Origin: an uncultured Paracoccaceae bacterium
Lineage (GTDB): Bacteria > Pseudomonadota > Alphaproteobacteria > Rhodobacterales > Rhodobacteraceae
Direction of reading: 5' to 3'
Assembly (NCBI GenBank): GCA_947500005.1
Contig: CANMQJ010000009.1
Span: 62,001-126,000 of the forward strand
DNA: 64,000 bases
Shown here piece by piece: positions 8,361 to 17,766 of the stretch. Made by a program: the position numbers and the translations under genes. How positions within the stretch are numbered: position 1 is the stretch's first letter; each line of letters starts with the position of its first letter. A model generated the notes under the pieces. It had not been told where the DNA came from. It did not search any database and worked only from the letters and a program-made list of their open reading frames with translations.

Positions 8361-10334
8361 TCACTCCGCCGCCACCTTCTGGGTCGCCACCGGCACCACC
8401 GGCGCGTCGATGATCTTGAGCGTCGCGCTGATCGATCCCTTGCGTCCGTCCTCGTAGGTCACCTCGGTCGTGGTCGAGATCGTCTCGGAGCCGTCATAGA
8501 GCGCCGCGATGATGTCGGCGTATTTCTCCTCGACAAAGCCGCGCCGCACCTTGCGGGTACGGGTAATCTCGCCGTCATCTGCGTCGAGTTCCTTGTGCAG
8601 CACGACGAAGCGGTGGACCTGGCAGCCCGACAGCATCTCGTCGGCGGCCACCGACTTGTTGACCTCCTCGACATGCGCGCGGATCGTGTCGAGCACGCGC
8701 GCATGCGCCGTCAACTCCTGGTAGGAGGCATAGGCGATGTTGTTGCGCTCGGCCCAGTTGCCGACCGCGCTCAGGTCGATATTGATGAAAGCCACGCAAC
8801 GGTCGCGATTGTTGCCGAAGACCACGGCCTCGAGGATATCGGGATAGAACTTGAGCTTGTTCTCGACATATTTCGGCGCATACATCGACCCGTCGGCCAT
8901 CTTGCCCACATCCTTGGCGCGGTCGATGATGCGCAGGTGACCGGAATCCTCTTCGATGAAGCCCGCATCGCCGGTGGCCACCCACCCCTCGGCATCCTTG
9001 GTCTTGGCGGTGGACTCGGGGTTCTTGTAGTATTCGACGAACGTGCCGGGCGAGCGGTAGAAGATCTCGCCATTGTCGGAGATGCGGATTTCGACGTCCG
9101 GTGCCGGCACGCCCACCGTATCGGCGCGGACCTCGCCGTCGGGCTGGACGGTGATGAAGACCGTCGCCTCGGTCTGGCCGTAGAGCTGCTTGAGGTTGAT
9201 GCCCAGCGAGCGATAGAAATCGAAGATCTCGGGTCCGATCGCCTCGCCCGCGGTATAACCCACGCGGATCCTGCCATAACCCAGCGTATCCTTGAGCGGT
9301 CCATAGACCAGCAGGTTGCCGAGCCCGTATTTCAGGCGGTCCATGCCGCTGACCGGCTTGCCGTCCAGGATTCGCGGGCCGACCCGTTTTGCGTGGTCCA
9401 TGAAATAGTGGAACATCCGCTTCTTGAGCGCCGTGGCGTCCTCCATGCGGATCATGACGTTGGTCAGCTGTGTCTCGAACACGCGCGGCGGGGCGAAGAA
9501 ATAGCTTGGCCCGATCTCGCGCAGATCGGTTATCATCGTGTCCTGGCTCTCGGGGCAGTTCACGCAGAAGCCGCACCAGTAAGCCTGGCCGACCGAGAAG
9601 ATGAAATCGCCCACCCAGGCCATCGGCAAATAGGACAGGATGTTCTCGCCACGCGTAAGCTTGTCGAACTCTGCCGAGTTCTTCGCGCTCTCGATCACGT
9701 TGCGGTTCGACAGCACGACACCCTTGGGTTTGCCCGTGGTGCCGGAGGTGTAGAGCATCACGCAAGTGCTGTCGTAGTCGAGCTTGTCCCTACGCGCCTT
9801 GAGATCCGTGATCCACTCGTCATGGGCTGCGCGGCCCTGTTCCTGCACGTGGGAGTACTGATGCAACGAATGGTGGTCGTATTTACGCAGGCCGCGCGGA
9901 TCCAGATAGATCACGTGTTCAAGCTGGTGCAGGCGATCCTGCACCTCGATCACCTTGTCCACTTGCTCCTGGTCGCCGGCGATGACGTAGCGCGCGCCGC
10001 AATGCTCGAGCACGTAGGCCATCTCTTCGGCCGCCGAGTCGTGGTAGATCGGCACTGGCACCCCGCCGACAGACTGCACCGCGACCATCGACCAGTATAG
10101 ATAGGGGCGGTTGCGGCCGATTATGGCGACAAAGTCGCCTTCGTTCACGCCGAGATTGATCAGCCCCAGAGCCAGCGACTCGATCTCCTTCTCGGTTTCG
10201 GCCCAAGTCCAGCATTGCCAGATCCCGAATTCCTTTTCCCGATAGGCAGGCGCATCCCCGAACTGGGTCGCGTTGCGTTGAAGCAGGGCCGGCAGGGATT
10301 TCGTTCCCGCGGCGCCCGACTGCGTCTGAGCCAA
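8361..10334 (-). CDS. Long-chain-type acyl-CoA synthetase (AMP-binding), first gene of the Liv operon
   Basis: The protein is 657 residues. I chose a TTG start because GGAGGAGGA sits 5 nt upstream and the first residues (AQTQSGAAGTKSLPALLQRN) begin the family fold. The 38 in-frame codons further upstream are arginine-rich and look non-coding. The P-loop MLYTSGTTGKPKGVV, the YGQTEA motif, the VATGDAGFIE motif and the C-terminal DRAKDVGKMADGSMYAPKYVENKLK hinge all match FadD-like ligases that make acyl-CoA plus AMP. Its size fits the long FACS group. It leads the transporter operon, so the imported acid is probably activated on entry (vectorial acylation; inferred). Confidence 0.9.
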   Translation of the reverse strand: MAQTQSGAAGTKSLPALLQRNATQFGDAPAYREKEFGIWQCWTWAETEKEIESLALGLINLGVNEGDFVAIIGRNRPYLYWSMVAVQSVGGVPVPIYHDSAAEEMAYVLEHCGARYVIAGDQEQVDKVIEVQDRLHQLEHVIYLDPRGLRKYDHHSLHQYSHVQEQGRAAHDEWITDLKARRDKLDYDSTCVMLYTSGTTGKPKGVVLSNRNVIESAKNSAEFDKLTRGENILSYLPMAWVGDFIFSVGQAYWCGFCVNCPESQDTMITDLREIGPSYFFAPPRVFETQLTNVMIRMEDATALKKRMFHYFMDHAKRVGPRILDGKPVSGMDRLKYGLGNLLVYGPLKDTLGYGRIRVGYTAGEAIGPEIFDFYRSLGINLKQLYGQTEATVFITVQPDGEVRADTVGVPAPDVEIRISDNGEIFYRSPGTFVEYYKNPESTAKTKDAEGWVATGDAGFIEEDSGHLRIIDRAKDVGKMADGSMYAPKYVENKLKFYPDILEAVVFGNNRDRCVAFINIDLSAVGNWAERNNIAYASYQELTAHARVLDTIRAHVEEVNKSVAADEMLSGCQVHRFVVLHKELDADDGEITRTRKVRRGFVEEKYADIIAALYDGSETISTTTEVTYEDGRKGSISATLKIIDAPVVPVATQKVAAE

Positions 10335-10590
10335 TTTAGTCCTCCTCCCCGATCGACGACCCCTCCCCGGGTCCCGACGTCGCCGTGCTTTCCGAATGGT
10401 CACACGATTCTGTTCCGCATTGGGAACGCCGTTATTGCTCGGGGTCAACTTTTACATGATGTTTTCGCAATCCTTACGAATTGTTACAGGGGGCTCGCCG
10501 TGCCACTCAGAATGCCGGAACGCGCTGGCGGGCGGGGATGGCAGACCGTATACTTTCCTGGCCCGCCATTCGGTGGCTTATCTTCGGGGG

Positions 10591-11724
10591 ATGGCGATGC
10601 TGGAACTGTTTGCACAGGCCGGATACATGGCCCACGGCTTCTGCCTTTTGTGGGAACCGTGGCTGATCGCGCTTTACGGCGGTTCCGACCTGCTGATCTT
10701 TCTCAGCTATTCGGCGATCCCCATTGCCCTCTTGCGCTTCGTGCGCCTCCGTCCCGACCTCGGCCATCGGCGTCTGCTGCTGCTTTTCGCCGCGTTCATC
10801 ATGCTGTGCGGCATCACGCATCTGATCTCGATCCTCGTCCTGTGGGTACCCGCCTACGAGATCCACGCCTGGGCCAAACTGGCCACCGGCCTCGTGTCGG
10901 CGGCAACAGCGTTTGTCCTTTTTCCGCTGGTACCCAAACTGGCAAGCCTTCCAAGCCCCGCCGAACTGGAGTCCGCAAATACGGCGCTGCGGGACGAAGT
11001 GTCCGCACATGAAGCGACATTGGCGCGGCTACGCGAAACCCTCGACGGGCTCGAGTCGCAGGTGGCGGAGCGCACCCGGGAACTGAGCGATGCGAACACA
11101 CAACTGACAGTCGTGCTCAGCGAGGCGGCCCATCGCAACAACAACATGCTGACGGTGATCCAATCGCTTGCCCGCCAGACGATGCGCAACAGCACGGGCC
11201 TGGAGGATTTCGGCCGCCGCTTCGGGGACCGGCTTGCGGCGATGGCGCGGGCGACATCCGAGATCGCGCGCACGGACGGTTCGCGCGATGCCGATCTTGC
11301 CACCATGGCCAGCACACAACTCGAAGCCTATCGCAAGAGCTATCCCGAGCAACTCGAACTCGCCGGCCCCACCGTCAGCCTGACCAGCACAGCCGCCCAG
11401 CAGATCGCGCTGGCACTGCACGAACTGGCGACAAACGCCGTGAAATACGGCGCACTGGCTCATTCCGGGGGCCACGTCGCCCTGAACTGGACCGTGGAGC
11501 GCGACGCCGAACGCCCCGTGCTGGAACTGCGGTGGACAGAACGGAATGCACCGGGCTTCCAAGCAGGCTCCCACGAAGCGAGTGCTCATTCCTCGGGCCT
11601 TGGCCGCGTCTTGATCGAAGAGATCGTTCCCGCGCAGCTTGACGGCGAGGCTGTACTGACCTTCGAAGGCTGCGGGCTCGACTACCGGCTGCGACTGCCG
11701 CTTGCGTCGACCGAAGGCCGGTGA
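10591..11724 (+). CDS. HWE-family sensor histidine kinase with ETR1-like ethylene-binding membrane domain
   Basis: From the ATG at 10591 (a second ATG at 10597 has GGGGG 6 nt upstream) the protein is 377 residues. Three membrane helices span about residues 23-110, then a coiled coil (125-175), an HWE phosphoacceptor region (EAAHRNNNMLTVIQSLARQT, His181) and a GHKL ATPase domain with the HWE-type N-box LHELATNAVKYGA (Asn282). The membrane part reads like plant ETR1 and cyanobacterial Etr1: SDLLIFLSYSAIP and FIMLCGITHL. D33, Y40, I43, P44, I70, C73 and H77 correspond to ETR1 D25, Y32, I35, P36, I62, C65 and H69 at a constant offset of 8, including the Cys/His copper ligands. Ethylene sensing is inferred. 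A weak -10 (TATACT) lies at 10549. Confidence 0.85.
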   Translation: MAMLELFAQAGYMAHGFCLLWEPWLIALYGGSDLLIFLSYSAIPIALLRFVRLRPDLGHRRLLLLFAAFIMLCGITHLISILVLWVPAYEIHAWAKLATGLVSAATAFVLFPLVPKLASLPSPAELESANTALRDEVSAHEATLARLRETLDGLESQVAERTRELSDANTQLTVVLSEAAHRNNNMLTVIQSLARQTMRNSTGLEDFGRRFGDRLAAMARATSEIARTDGSRDADLATMASTQLEAYRKSYPEQLELAGPTVSLTSTAAQQIALALHELATNAVKYGALAHSGGHVALNWTVERDAERPVLELRWTERNAPGFQAGSHEASAHSSGLGRVLIEEIVPAQLDGEAVLTFEGCGLDYRLRLPLASTEGR

Positions 11725-11754
11725 ATACACGCAAACGAGTAAGGGAGCGCGGAG

Positions 11755-13650
11755 GTGGACATATCCGATCAGCGCGTCAAGGCGATGACCACTGCGGGGC
11801 TGAACCTGATTGGACAGGCCCTGTCGATCTATGACAGCGACCTGCGCCTGGCGGTCAGTAATGCAAGGTTCCAGGAGATGTTCGGCCTCCCCGACTGGCT
11901 GGTCGAACCGGGTGCCGAGTTTTCCGAAACGATCCGCTTTCTTGCCGAGAGCGGCGAATACGAACCCGAGGACGATATCGAGGAGATCGTGCGCAGCCGT
12001 GTCGAACAGGCGCTGGCTTTCGAGCCGCACTACATCGAACGCGTCCGGCCCAACGGGCAAGTCATCTCGGTCGAAGGAGCGCCCCTGCCGCAAGGAGGGT
12101 GGGTCGCGGTTTATACCGACATCACCGCGACGAAACGGGTCGAGACCCTTCTGCGTGCCCGCTCCGAAGAACTATCCGACCAGTTGCTGACCCATGCCGA
12201 AGAGTTATCGGCCACCAACCGGGAACTGGCTGCGACGATCACGGCGCTGGAAGAGGCAAAACGTCAGTTGACCGAGATCGAGGCGCGCACCCGTCTGACA
12301 ACCGAGATGATGCCCGCCCATATTGCCCATGTCGGCGCGGACGGGCGATACAGCTATTCGAACCGACGCCTCAGCGCCGTCATGCCGGGCCGGCCCTCGG
12401 ACATCGTCGGTCTGTCGATCGCCGATGCGCTGGGTCCGAGCGCATTTGCCAGGATCGAGCCGCATCTTGCCAAGGCCTATGGCGGGCAAAACTCGGTCTT
12501 CGAGTTCACGGAGGATCACGACAGCCGGCGCATTCGGGCCTCCTTTACGCCGGACGGGTCCGGCGGTGTCTACATCCTGTCGATGGACGTGACCGAGGAA
12601 ACGCAGGCGCGAGTCGCGTTGCAGCAATCACGCAGGCGCGCCCTGGCCGCGCAGATGACCTCGGGTCTTGCACATGATTTCTCGAACCTGCTGACGATCA
12701 TCCTGGGGATGCAGGGCAAGCTGGAAAAGATGAACCTGCCCGAGGGCGCCAGCGAACTTGTCGAGGCCACGCAAAAGGCCGCGCGACGCGGTGGGCGGCT
12801 TCTGAACCGGATCGCCGACATGACCGGCAGCCGGACCTTGCGACCGGTGGCGACCGATCTGCACGGTCTGCTCGAAGATCTCCGCCTGCTGGCCTCCCCT
12901 TCGCTGCCACGGGCCGTGGGCCTTTCGGTGCTTGATCACACGCCGGACGAGGCACTGATGCTCGATCCCGGCATGTTGCAGGACGCGCTTCTCAACCTCG
13001 TGCTGAACGCGCGGGACGCCTGCGGCCCCTCGGGGCAGATAACCGTGAGCGCCCATGCCGTCGGACGCATCTGGGTCGAGATCACCGTGGGCGATACCGG
13101 TCCGGGCTTCTCCGAGGCCGCGCTGGAAAAGGCGATCAATCCGTTCTTTACCACCAAGGGCAGCGAAGGATCCGGGCTCGGCCTGCCGATGGTCTACGAT
13201 ATGGTCAAGCTGGCCGGTGGTGATCTGAGGCTGGCGAACACGCCCACCGGTGCGGCGGTCACGCTTCGCCTGCCCTATCGCGCCGCGCCCAGGGCCGCGG
13301 GCGGGCTGGCCCTGCTGGTCGAGGATCAGGAGGATCTGCGGGCGCAGTTTCGCGACATGCTGATGGACCTCGGCCATTCGGTGATCGAGGCGACATCGGT
13401 CGACGAGGCCTGCGCGCTTGCGGCCGATATCGACGGGATCGCACTTGTGCTGTCCGATATCAGGCTGGAGGGAGCGGCAACCGGGCTCGATCTGGTGGAC
13501 CGGCTGAGCCCCGACCTGCCCTGCATCCTGATGACATCCCTGCCGCTCTCGGACCCGCTCCACCGCACTGCGCTGGGTCGGTGTCCGGTGCTGCGCAAAC
13601 CGTTTTCACGGGCGCAACTCTCCGCCCTGATCAGAACCGAGGCTGCCTGA
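11755..13650 (+). CDS. PAS-domain hybrid sensor histidine kinase with C-terminal receiver
   Basis: This 631-residue soluble kinase starts at GTG after GGAGCGCGGAG. Domain order is: PAS (residues 15-125, ending VAVYTDITATKR), coiled coil (130-180), second PAS (185-285), HisKA dimerisation with His307 in SGLAHDFSNLLTI, HATPase (400-508; N-box NLVLNARDA, G1 DTGPG, G2 GSGLGLPMV) and a receiver (517-630) with phosphoacceptor Asp568 in VLSDIRL and Lys615. It has no transmembrane segment. It lies 30 nt after the ETR1-like kinase and overlaps the next response regulator by one base, so the three are probably one transcript and could form a phosphorelay. The ligand of the PAS domains cannot be read from sequence. 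Confidence 0.9.
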   Translation: MDISDQRVKAMTTAGLNLIGQALSIYDSDLRLAVSNARFQEMFGLPDWLVEPGAEFSETIRFLAESGEYEPEDDIEEIVRSRVEQALAFEPHYIERVRPNGQVISVEGAPLPQGGWVAVYTDITATKRVETLLRARSEELSDQLLTHAEELSATNRELAATITALEEAKRQLTEIEARTRLTTEMMPAHIAHVGADGRYSYSNRRLSAVMPGRPSDIVGLSIADALGPSAFARIEPHLAKAYGGQNSVFEFTEDHDSRRIRASFTPDGSGGVYILSMDVTEETQARVALQQSRRRALAAQMTSGLAHDFSNLLTIILGMQGKLEKMNLPEGASELVEATQKAARRGGRLLNRIADMTGSRTLRPVATDLHGLLEDLRLLASPSLPRAVGLSVLDHTPDEALMLDPGMLQDALLNLVLNARDACGPSGQITVSAHAVGRIWVEITVGDTGPGFSEAALEKAINPFFTTKGSEGSGLGLPMVYDMVKLAGGDLRLANTPTGAAVTLRLPYRAAPRAAGGLALLVEDQEDLRAQFRDMLMDLGHSVIEATSVDEACALAADIDGIALVLSDIRLEGAATGLDLVDRLSPDLPCILMTSLPLSDPLHRTALGRCPVLRKPFSRAQLSALIRTEAA

Positions 13651-14354
13651 TGTCCGCTCCGCTGGTGACTATTCTCGACGACGAACCCGAAATCCGGCAA
13701 ATCCTGACCGAGGCGCTTGAGGATGCCGGGTTCCGAACAAAGTGCTTCGCCCGCGCGCGAGAGTTCGAAGCCTCGCTGAAACGCCAGACACCGGATGTCT
13801 GCCTCGTGGACTTGTCGTTGCCCGACACCGACGGCCTCGCACTGGTCCACCGCCTTGCCCTGGAACGGGGCGCGGCGGTCATCATCATCTCAGGCCGCGT
13901 GCAGGTGCAGGATCGTATCACCGGGCTGGAACTGGGGGCGGATGACTACATCACCAAGCCGTTCGACCCCGCCGAGGTGGTTGCCCGCATCCGTGCCCGC
14001 CTGCGCACCGGTCCGCGGCCCGCGGCGCAGGGCAGCGCCACCGCGCGGTTCAACGGCTGGACAGCCCATTTCGATCGCTACGTCCTGGAGGATGGCGAAG
14101 GTAGCGAGACCGCCTTTTCCCACGCCGAGGGCGAGGTTCTGCGGCTCTTTCTCGAGAGCCCGAAACGGCTGATCAGCCGCGCACAGATGCAGGAAGCCCT
14201 GGGCGGAGCCGCTGGGGAAAGTTTTGACAGGGCGATGGACGTCCGTGTCTCACGTCTTCGCACGAAGCTGCGCGAAGACCCCAAGAACCCGCGCCTGATC
14301 AAGACGATCTATGGTGCGGGCTACATCTTTCTGGGCGATGTGCGTTGGGGGTGA
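13650..14354 (+). CDS. OmpR/PhoB-type response regulator
   Basis: The 234-residue transcription factor starts at the ATG that shares a base with the preceding TGA. The receiver domain (1-118) has the acidic pair D10/D11, phosphoacceptor Asp54 (CLVDLSLPDTDG), Ser81 and Lys103 (ITKPF). The winged-helix DNA-binding domain spans about 130-230 and ends with VRVSRLRTKLREDP and IKTIYGAGYIF, which are typical of the OmpR class. It is the likely output of the two kinases upstream. Its target genes are not apparent from the window. Confidence 0.93.
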   Translation: MSAPLVTILDDEPEIRQILTEALEDAGFRTKCFARAREFEASLKRQTPDVCLVDLSLPDTDGLALVHRLALERGAAVIIISGRVQVQDRITGLELGADDYITKPFDPAEVVARIRARLRTGPRPAAQGSATARFNGWTAHFDRYVLEDGEGSETAFSHAEGEVLRLFLESPKRLISRAQMQEALGGAAGESFDRAMDVRVSRLRTKLREDPKNPRLIKTIYGAGYIFLGDVRWG

Positions 14355-14360
14355 ACCGCC

Positions 14361-15056
14361 TCAGCTTTGTCCGTCATACTCGCGGATGATCCGGGCAAGA
14401 CGCTCGCCGATCTCTCGGCTTGCGCGACGCGACGGGTGGATAAGATCCGGCGAGAAATACCGGATTCCGCCGGGCGGAACGATGTGGCTCATCGTGGCGA
14501 AGACGATCCCCTCCTGCTGGCCGGCAAACAGCGCGACACGGCGCTCAAGCTCGTCGCCGTCATCCTTGCAATGTTCGATGGGCGTCAGCAGGTTGGGGCT
14601 GCGCAGGTAGCCGAAATAAAGGACTTGCGCCCCGTCGGCATGGATCCGCCGCACAAGGTCGGGGATCTGCCCGCTGGTCCCGTCGGCGGAGATCATGCGG
14701 TCGAGCACGCCGTCGCACATGCCGCAGCCGCAGCCGAACAACAGGTCGTTACCGCCGCCATTCATCACGACCCAGTCCCAATCGCCCTTGACGTATTGAT
14801 AGGGTACGGCCATCCCGCCCTCATCCTCGGTGCCTTCACGGATGGTCATCCAGGCCCCGGCCACGGCCCTGTCGACCACCGGTTCGCCCAGTTCCTTCTC
14901 GATGATGTGCGGGACGGACCGCCGCGTCGTCGAGTTCCAGGTCATGAGAGAATCGCCGATCGCGAGGATGCGCGCGCCTTCGTTCCGGCTGACCGATTCC
15001 TGACACCCCATTAGAAAGACGGAAAGGCCCAGGAGGGCCAAAAATCTCAGAACCAT
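14361..15056 (-). CDS. SGNH/GDSL-type hydrolase lipoprotein
   Basis: The protein is 231 residues from an ATG with AAGGGGA 4 nt upstream. It begins with a lipoprotein signal whose lipobox LMGC places the lipidated cysteine at residue 18. Block I (ILAIGDSLM, Ser36), block III (GGGNDL) and block V (SPDLIHPS) of the SGNH hydrolase family are present. These enzymes are esterases or lipases using Ser and a C-terminal Asp-His pair. A GCGCGMC cluster after block III is unusual and may form disulfides. It is convergent with the response regulator. Substrate unknown. Confidence 0.8.
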   Translation of the reverse strand: MVLRFLALLGLSVFLMGCQESVSRNEGARILAIGDSLMTWNSTTRRSVPHIIEKELGEPVVDRAVAGAWMTIREGTEDEGGMAVPYQYVKGDWDWVVMNGGGNDLLFGCGCGMCDGVLDRMISADGTSGQIPDLVRRIHADGAQVLYFGYLRSPNLLTPIEHCKDDGDELERRVALFAGQQEGIVFATMSHIVPPGGIRYFSPDLIHPSRRASREIGERLARIIREYDGQS

Positions 15057-15159
15057 GTTGTCCCCTTCGCCACAGCCCCGCAAGGCCCGTGCAACTTTTC
15101 TGAAATTGCAAACCAAAGCGGGCGGAAACGTGGCGAGGAGCCGGAAATTTCGCGTCCGT

Positions 15160-16344
15160 TCACCCCATCTTTGCCACGGCCTCATCAAGCACCCGAAGCC
15201 CCGCGACAAGATCCGCCTCGTCTGTATCCTCGTCGAAGGCATGGCTGATCCCACCGATCGAAGGCACGAAAAGCATTGCCACCGGCATCAGCCTGGCCAC
15301 GTTGGTCGCATCATGCAGCGCACCCGAGGGCAGGTTACGCCATTTGCCCGGTGCGATCCGCTCGGCGCCCGTTTGGAGCGCATCGCGCAACTTGGTGTCC
15401 ATCGCCACCGGCTCCAGGCCAAGCATCGGGCCGAATTCGACCGTCAATCCACGCGAGGCGGCTATCTCCTGCGCGGTGGTGCGAATGATTTCCTCCATCC
15501 GCGCCAGGCGGTCGGAATCCCCGTCGCGCCACTGCATCGAGAACACAGCCCGCCCCGGCACGATGGACGACGCGTTGGGATGCAGGCTGACATGTCCGAT
15601 GGTCCAGACCGTGCGCGGCGTGACCACGTTACGGAACCGTGCGTCGATTTCCGTGCTGAAGGCGGTCAGCGCCCGGAAAGCATCCCGGCGCAGATGCATC
15701 GGAGTCGTTCCCGCATGGTTCTGGCGCCCTTCAAAGGTTATCCTCATGTCGCGGATTCCGACGATATCGGTGACGACCCCGATCTGTTCGTCCTCTGCGT
15801 CCAGGGTCGGGCCCTGTTCGATATGCATCTCGACGAAGCCCGAGAATCGCGAGGGGTCGACGAACTCGCCTGCCATGTGGGCCACGGCCTGCCGCGCCTC
15901 GGCAAATGGTATCCCCGCATGATCGGTCAGCGGGTCCGCCTGATCGAGCAACAGATGCCCCGACCAGATGGCAGAGCCGGTTGTGACGCCGAACCGACCT
16001 TCTTCATCCTCGAAGCTGACGACCGAGACCGGCCGGTCGCTGCTGCGCGCGACTTCGAGCGCGGCGACCACCCCCAGCGCGCCGTCCAGCCAACCGCCTT
16101 CGGGCTGGCTGTCGGAATGCGACCCCATGAGGAGGGAGCGCCCCTCGGCCAGACCGAAGAGATTGCCGACCGGGTCCATCTGTACGGTGAGGCCCGCCTC
16201 GCTCATCCGGCCGGCCAGCCACTTCCGTGCCTCTACATCCGCCATGCTGTAGGCCGGGCGCACGACGCCCTTGCCGACACCGGCCGCGCCGAACTGTCGC
16301 AGCCTGTGCAGATCCTCCAGGAACCGTTCCGCGTTCACCGCCAT
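15160..16344 (-). CDS. M20-family Zn-dependent amidohydrolase (N-carbamoyl-L-amino acid hydrolase / allantoate amidohydrolase type)
   Basis: The start at 16344 follows GAGGAGA, giving 394 residues, normal for the hydantoinase/carbamoylase family. Dinuclear metal ligands are recognisable: [18 protein letters not shown] (His and bridging Asp), [10 protein letters not shown] (Glu pair), VEMHIEQGP (His) and a C-terminal [14 protein letters not shown] (His). HAGTTPM in the lid domain is the family signature. The reaction would be hydrolysis of an N-carbamoyl or related amide bond in the cytoplasm. The exact substrate (allantoate, ureidoglycolate, N-carbamoyl amino acid) cannot be decided, and no purine or pyrimidine catabolic genes adjoin it. 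Confidence 0.85.
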   Translation of the reverse strand: MAVNAERFLEDLHRLRQFGAAGVGKGVVRPAYSMADVEARKWLAGRMSEAGLTVQMDPVGNLFGLAEGRSLLMGSHSDSQPEGGWLDGALGVVAALEVARSSDRPVSVVSFEDEEGRFGVTTGSAIWSGHLLLDQADPLTDHAGIPFAEARQAVAHMAGEFVDPSRFSGFVEMHIEQGPTLDAEDEQIGVVTDIVGIRDMRITFEGRQNHAGTTPMHLRRDAFRALTAFSTEIDARFRNVVTPRTVWTIGHVSLHPNASSIVPGRAVFSMQWRDGDSDRLARMEEIIRTTAQEIAASRGLTVEFGPMLGLEPVAMDTKLRDALQTGAERIAPGKWRNLPSGALHDATNVARLMPVAMLFVPSIGGISHAFDEDTDEADLVAGLRVLDEAVAKMG

Positions 16345-16480
16345 CGCTCTCTCCTCGCTGCTTCGCTCCAGCATATCCCGGTGACGCGCGCCCGCAACCG
16401 GGCGCCCTGAGATCACTGCGAAAACAGGCTGGCAGAGCTTGCAAAGCTTGGCTAGGACAGGTCGCAAAGGAGCAGACCCC

Positions 16481-17131
16481 ATGTCCCACATCACGCTGGT
16501 GCGCCACGGGCAGGCCAATACCGAGGCGCGCGACGAGAAGAGCTATGACCGGTTGAGTGCGCTTGGCCATCTGCAGGCGCAATGGCTTGGCAGCTATTTG
16601 CAGGACACCCGTGCGCATCATACCCGTGTCTATTCCGGCAGTCTGACGCGGCATCTGGAAACCGCGGCAAGCATGGGGCTGTCCGACCCCGTGGTCGATC
16701 CTCGTTTCAATGAGATCGAGTACTTTACCCTTGCGCAACTCCTCGAGGAGCAGCACGGCGTTCCGATCCCGGTGGAACGGGAAGGCTTTGCCGTGCATCT
16801 GCCACAGGTCTTCGAGGCCTGGCGCGCGGGTGAGATCGCCAACCCGCCCGAGTCCTTCGCCGATTTCGAGAAACGCGTCACCGATGCATTGAAGGAGATC
16901 GCCCGGGGCGATGGCCCTGCGATCGTTGTCACCTCGGGCGCGTTGATCTCGATGGTGATGCGCCAGGCGATGGGGCTGGAGTTGGACACGATGGCGCGGC
17001 TGGCGCTTGCCATCATGAACACATCAATGCATCGTCTTTTTCCCATAGGCGACCGGCTCAGCCCGGTTCTGTTCAATGCCGTTCCACATCTGGAACTGCC
17101 GGACCGGCATCACGCCCAGACCCATATGTAA
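16481..17131 (+). CDS. Histidine phosphatase (phosphoglycerate-mutase-like) family protein
   Basis: This 216-residue protein starts at the ATG following AAAGGAG at about 9-nt spacing. LVRHGQAN near residues 6-13 supplies the catalytic RHG histidine, [14 protein letters not shown] gives the second conserved arginine region, and [11 protein letters not shown] stands where the family usually has a second catalytic histidine (SHG). Here that position reads TSGALI, so one catalytic His appears replaced. Substrate is unknown. It is followed 10 nt later by a glutathione transferase gene and probably forms an operon with it and the saccharopine dehydrogenase. Confidence 0.85.
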   Translation: MSHITLVRHGQANTEARDEKSYDRLSALGHLQAQWLGSYLQDTRAHHTRVYSGSLTRHLETAASMGLSDPVVDPRFNEIEYFTLAQLLEEQHGVPIPVEREGFAVHLPQVFEAWRAGEIANPPESFADFEKRVTDALKEIARGDGPAIVVTSGALISMVMRQAMGLELDTMARLALAIMNTSMHRLFPIGDRLSPVLFNAVPHLELPDRHHAQTHM

Positions 17132-17141
17132 GGATGACGCG

Positions 17142-17756
17142 ATGCAACTCTATTACGCGCCCGGCTCGATATCTGTGGCGGCGGCGATCACGTTGAGAGA
17201 GGCGGGGATCGATCACGAGTTGATCCGCGTCGATTTCGCCAGCGCCGAACAGACCAAGCCCGCCTATCACGCGATCAACCCGAAAGGTCGCGTTCCCGCC
17301 CTTGCCACCCCAGTCGGCGTCGTGACGGAAACCGGCGCGATACTGGAATATGTCGCCGCAAGCGCACCCGAAGCCGGACTCGTCCCGCAGGACGCGCTCC
17401 AAGCCGCCCGGATGCGCGAAGTGATATACTTCCTCGCCTCCACGATGCATGTGAACCACGCCCACAAGATGCGCGGATATCGCTGGGCGGACAACGAAAG
17501 CTCCTGGGCCGACATGACCGCCAAGGTGACCGAGACGATGCGCGCCTCGGCCTCTCATGTCGAGGCGAATTGCCTGGTCGGGCCTTACGTTCTGGGCGAA
17601 CGATTCTCCATCGTCGATCCCTATCTCTATGTCGTGTGCAGCTGGCTGCCGGGCGACGGCCTGGACCTTGTCGAATTTCCCGCGATCTCGGCTTTCATGG
17701 ATGCAATGTCGACCCGCCCTTCTGTCCGGAGTGTGAAGTCCGACGGGCTGATGTGA
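17142..17756 (+). CDS. Glutathione S-transferase family protein
   Basis: The protein is 204 residues with AAGGA 7-8 nt before the ATG. An N-terminal thioredoxin-like domain (MQLYYAPGSISVAAAITLREAG; Ser at the activating position; NPKGRVPAL cis-Pro loop; ETGAILEYVA glutathione-contact segment) is followed by an all-helical C-terminal domain with the N-capping motif FSIVDPYLYVV. This is the bacterial beta-type arrangement, though the usual Cys10 of that class is not evident. It could detoxify electrophiles. The specific substrate is unknown. Confidence 0.88.
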   Translation: MQLYYAPGSISVAAAITLREAGIDHELIRVDFASAEQTKPAYHAINPKGRVPALATPVGVVTETGAILEYVAASAPEAGLVPQDALQAARMREVIYFLASTMHVNHAHKMRGYRWADNESSWADMTAKVTETMRASASHVEANCLVGPYVLGERFSIVDPYLYVVCSWLPGDGLDLVEFPAISAFMDAMSTRPSVRSVKSDGLM

Positions 17757-17766
17757 GAAGGAAGCC

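Noticed and set aside
7791..10100. A 769-codon frame on the plus strand opposite livG and the acyl-CoA synthetase
   Set aside because: It has no recognised motif and an unnatural composition. The minus-strand genes carry clear Walker and AMP-binding motifs.
10396..10590. An N-terminal extension of the ETR1-like kinase by 65 residues
   Set aside because: The residues do not look like protein (basic, no hydrophobic pattern fitting the sensor) and there is a better start at 10591/10597 with a GGGGG ribosome site.
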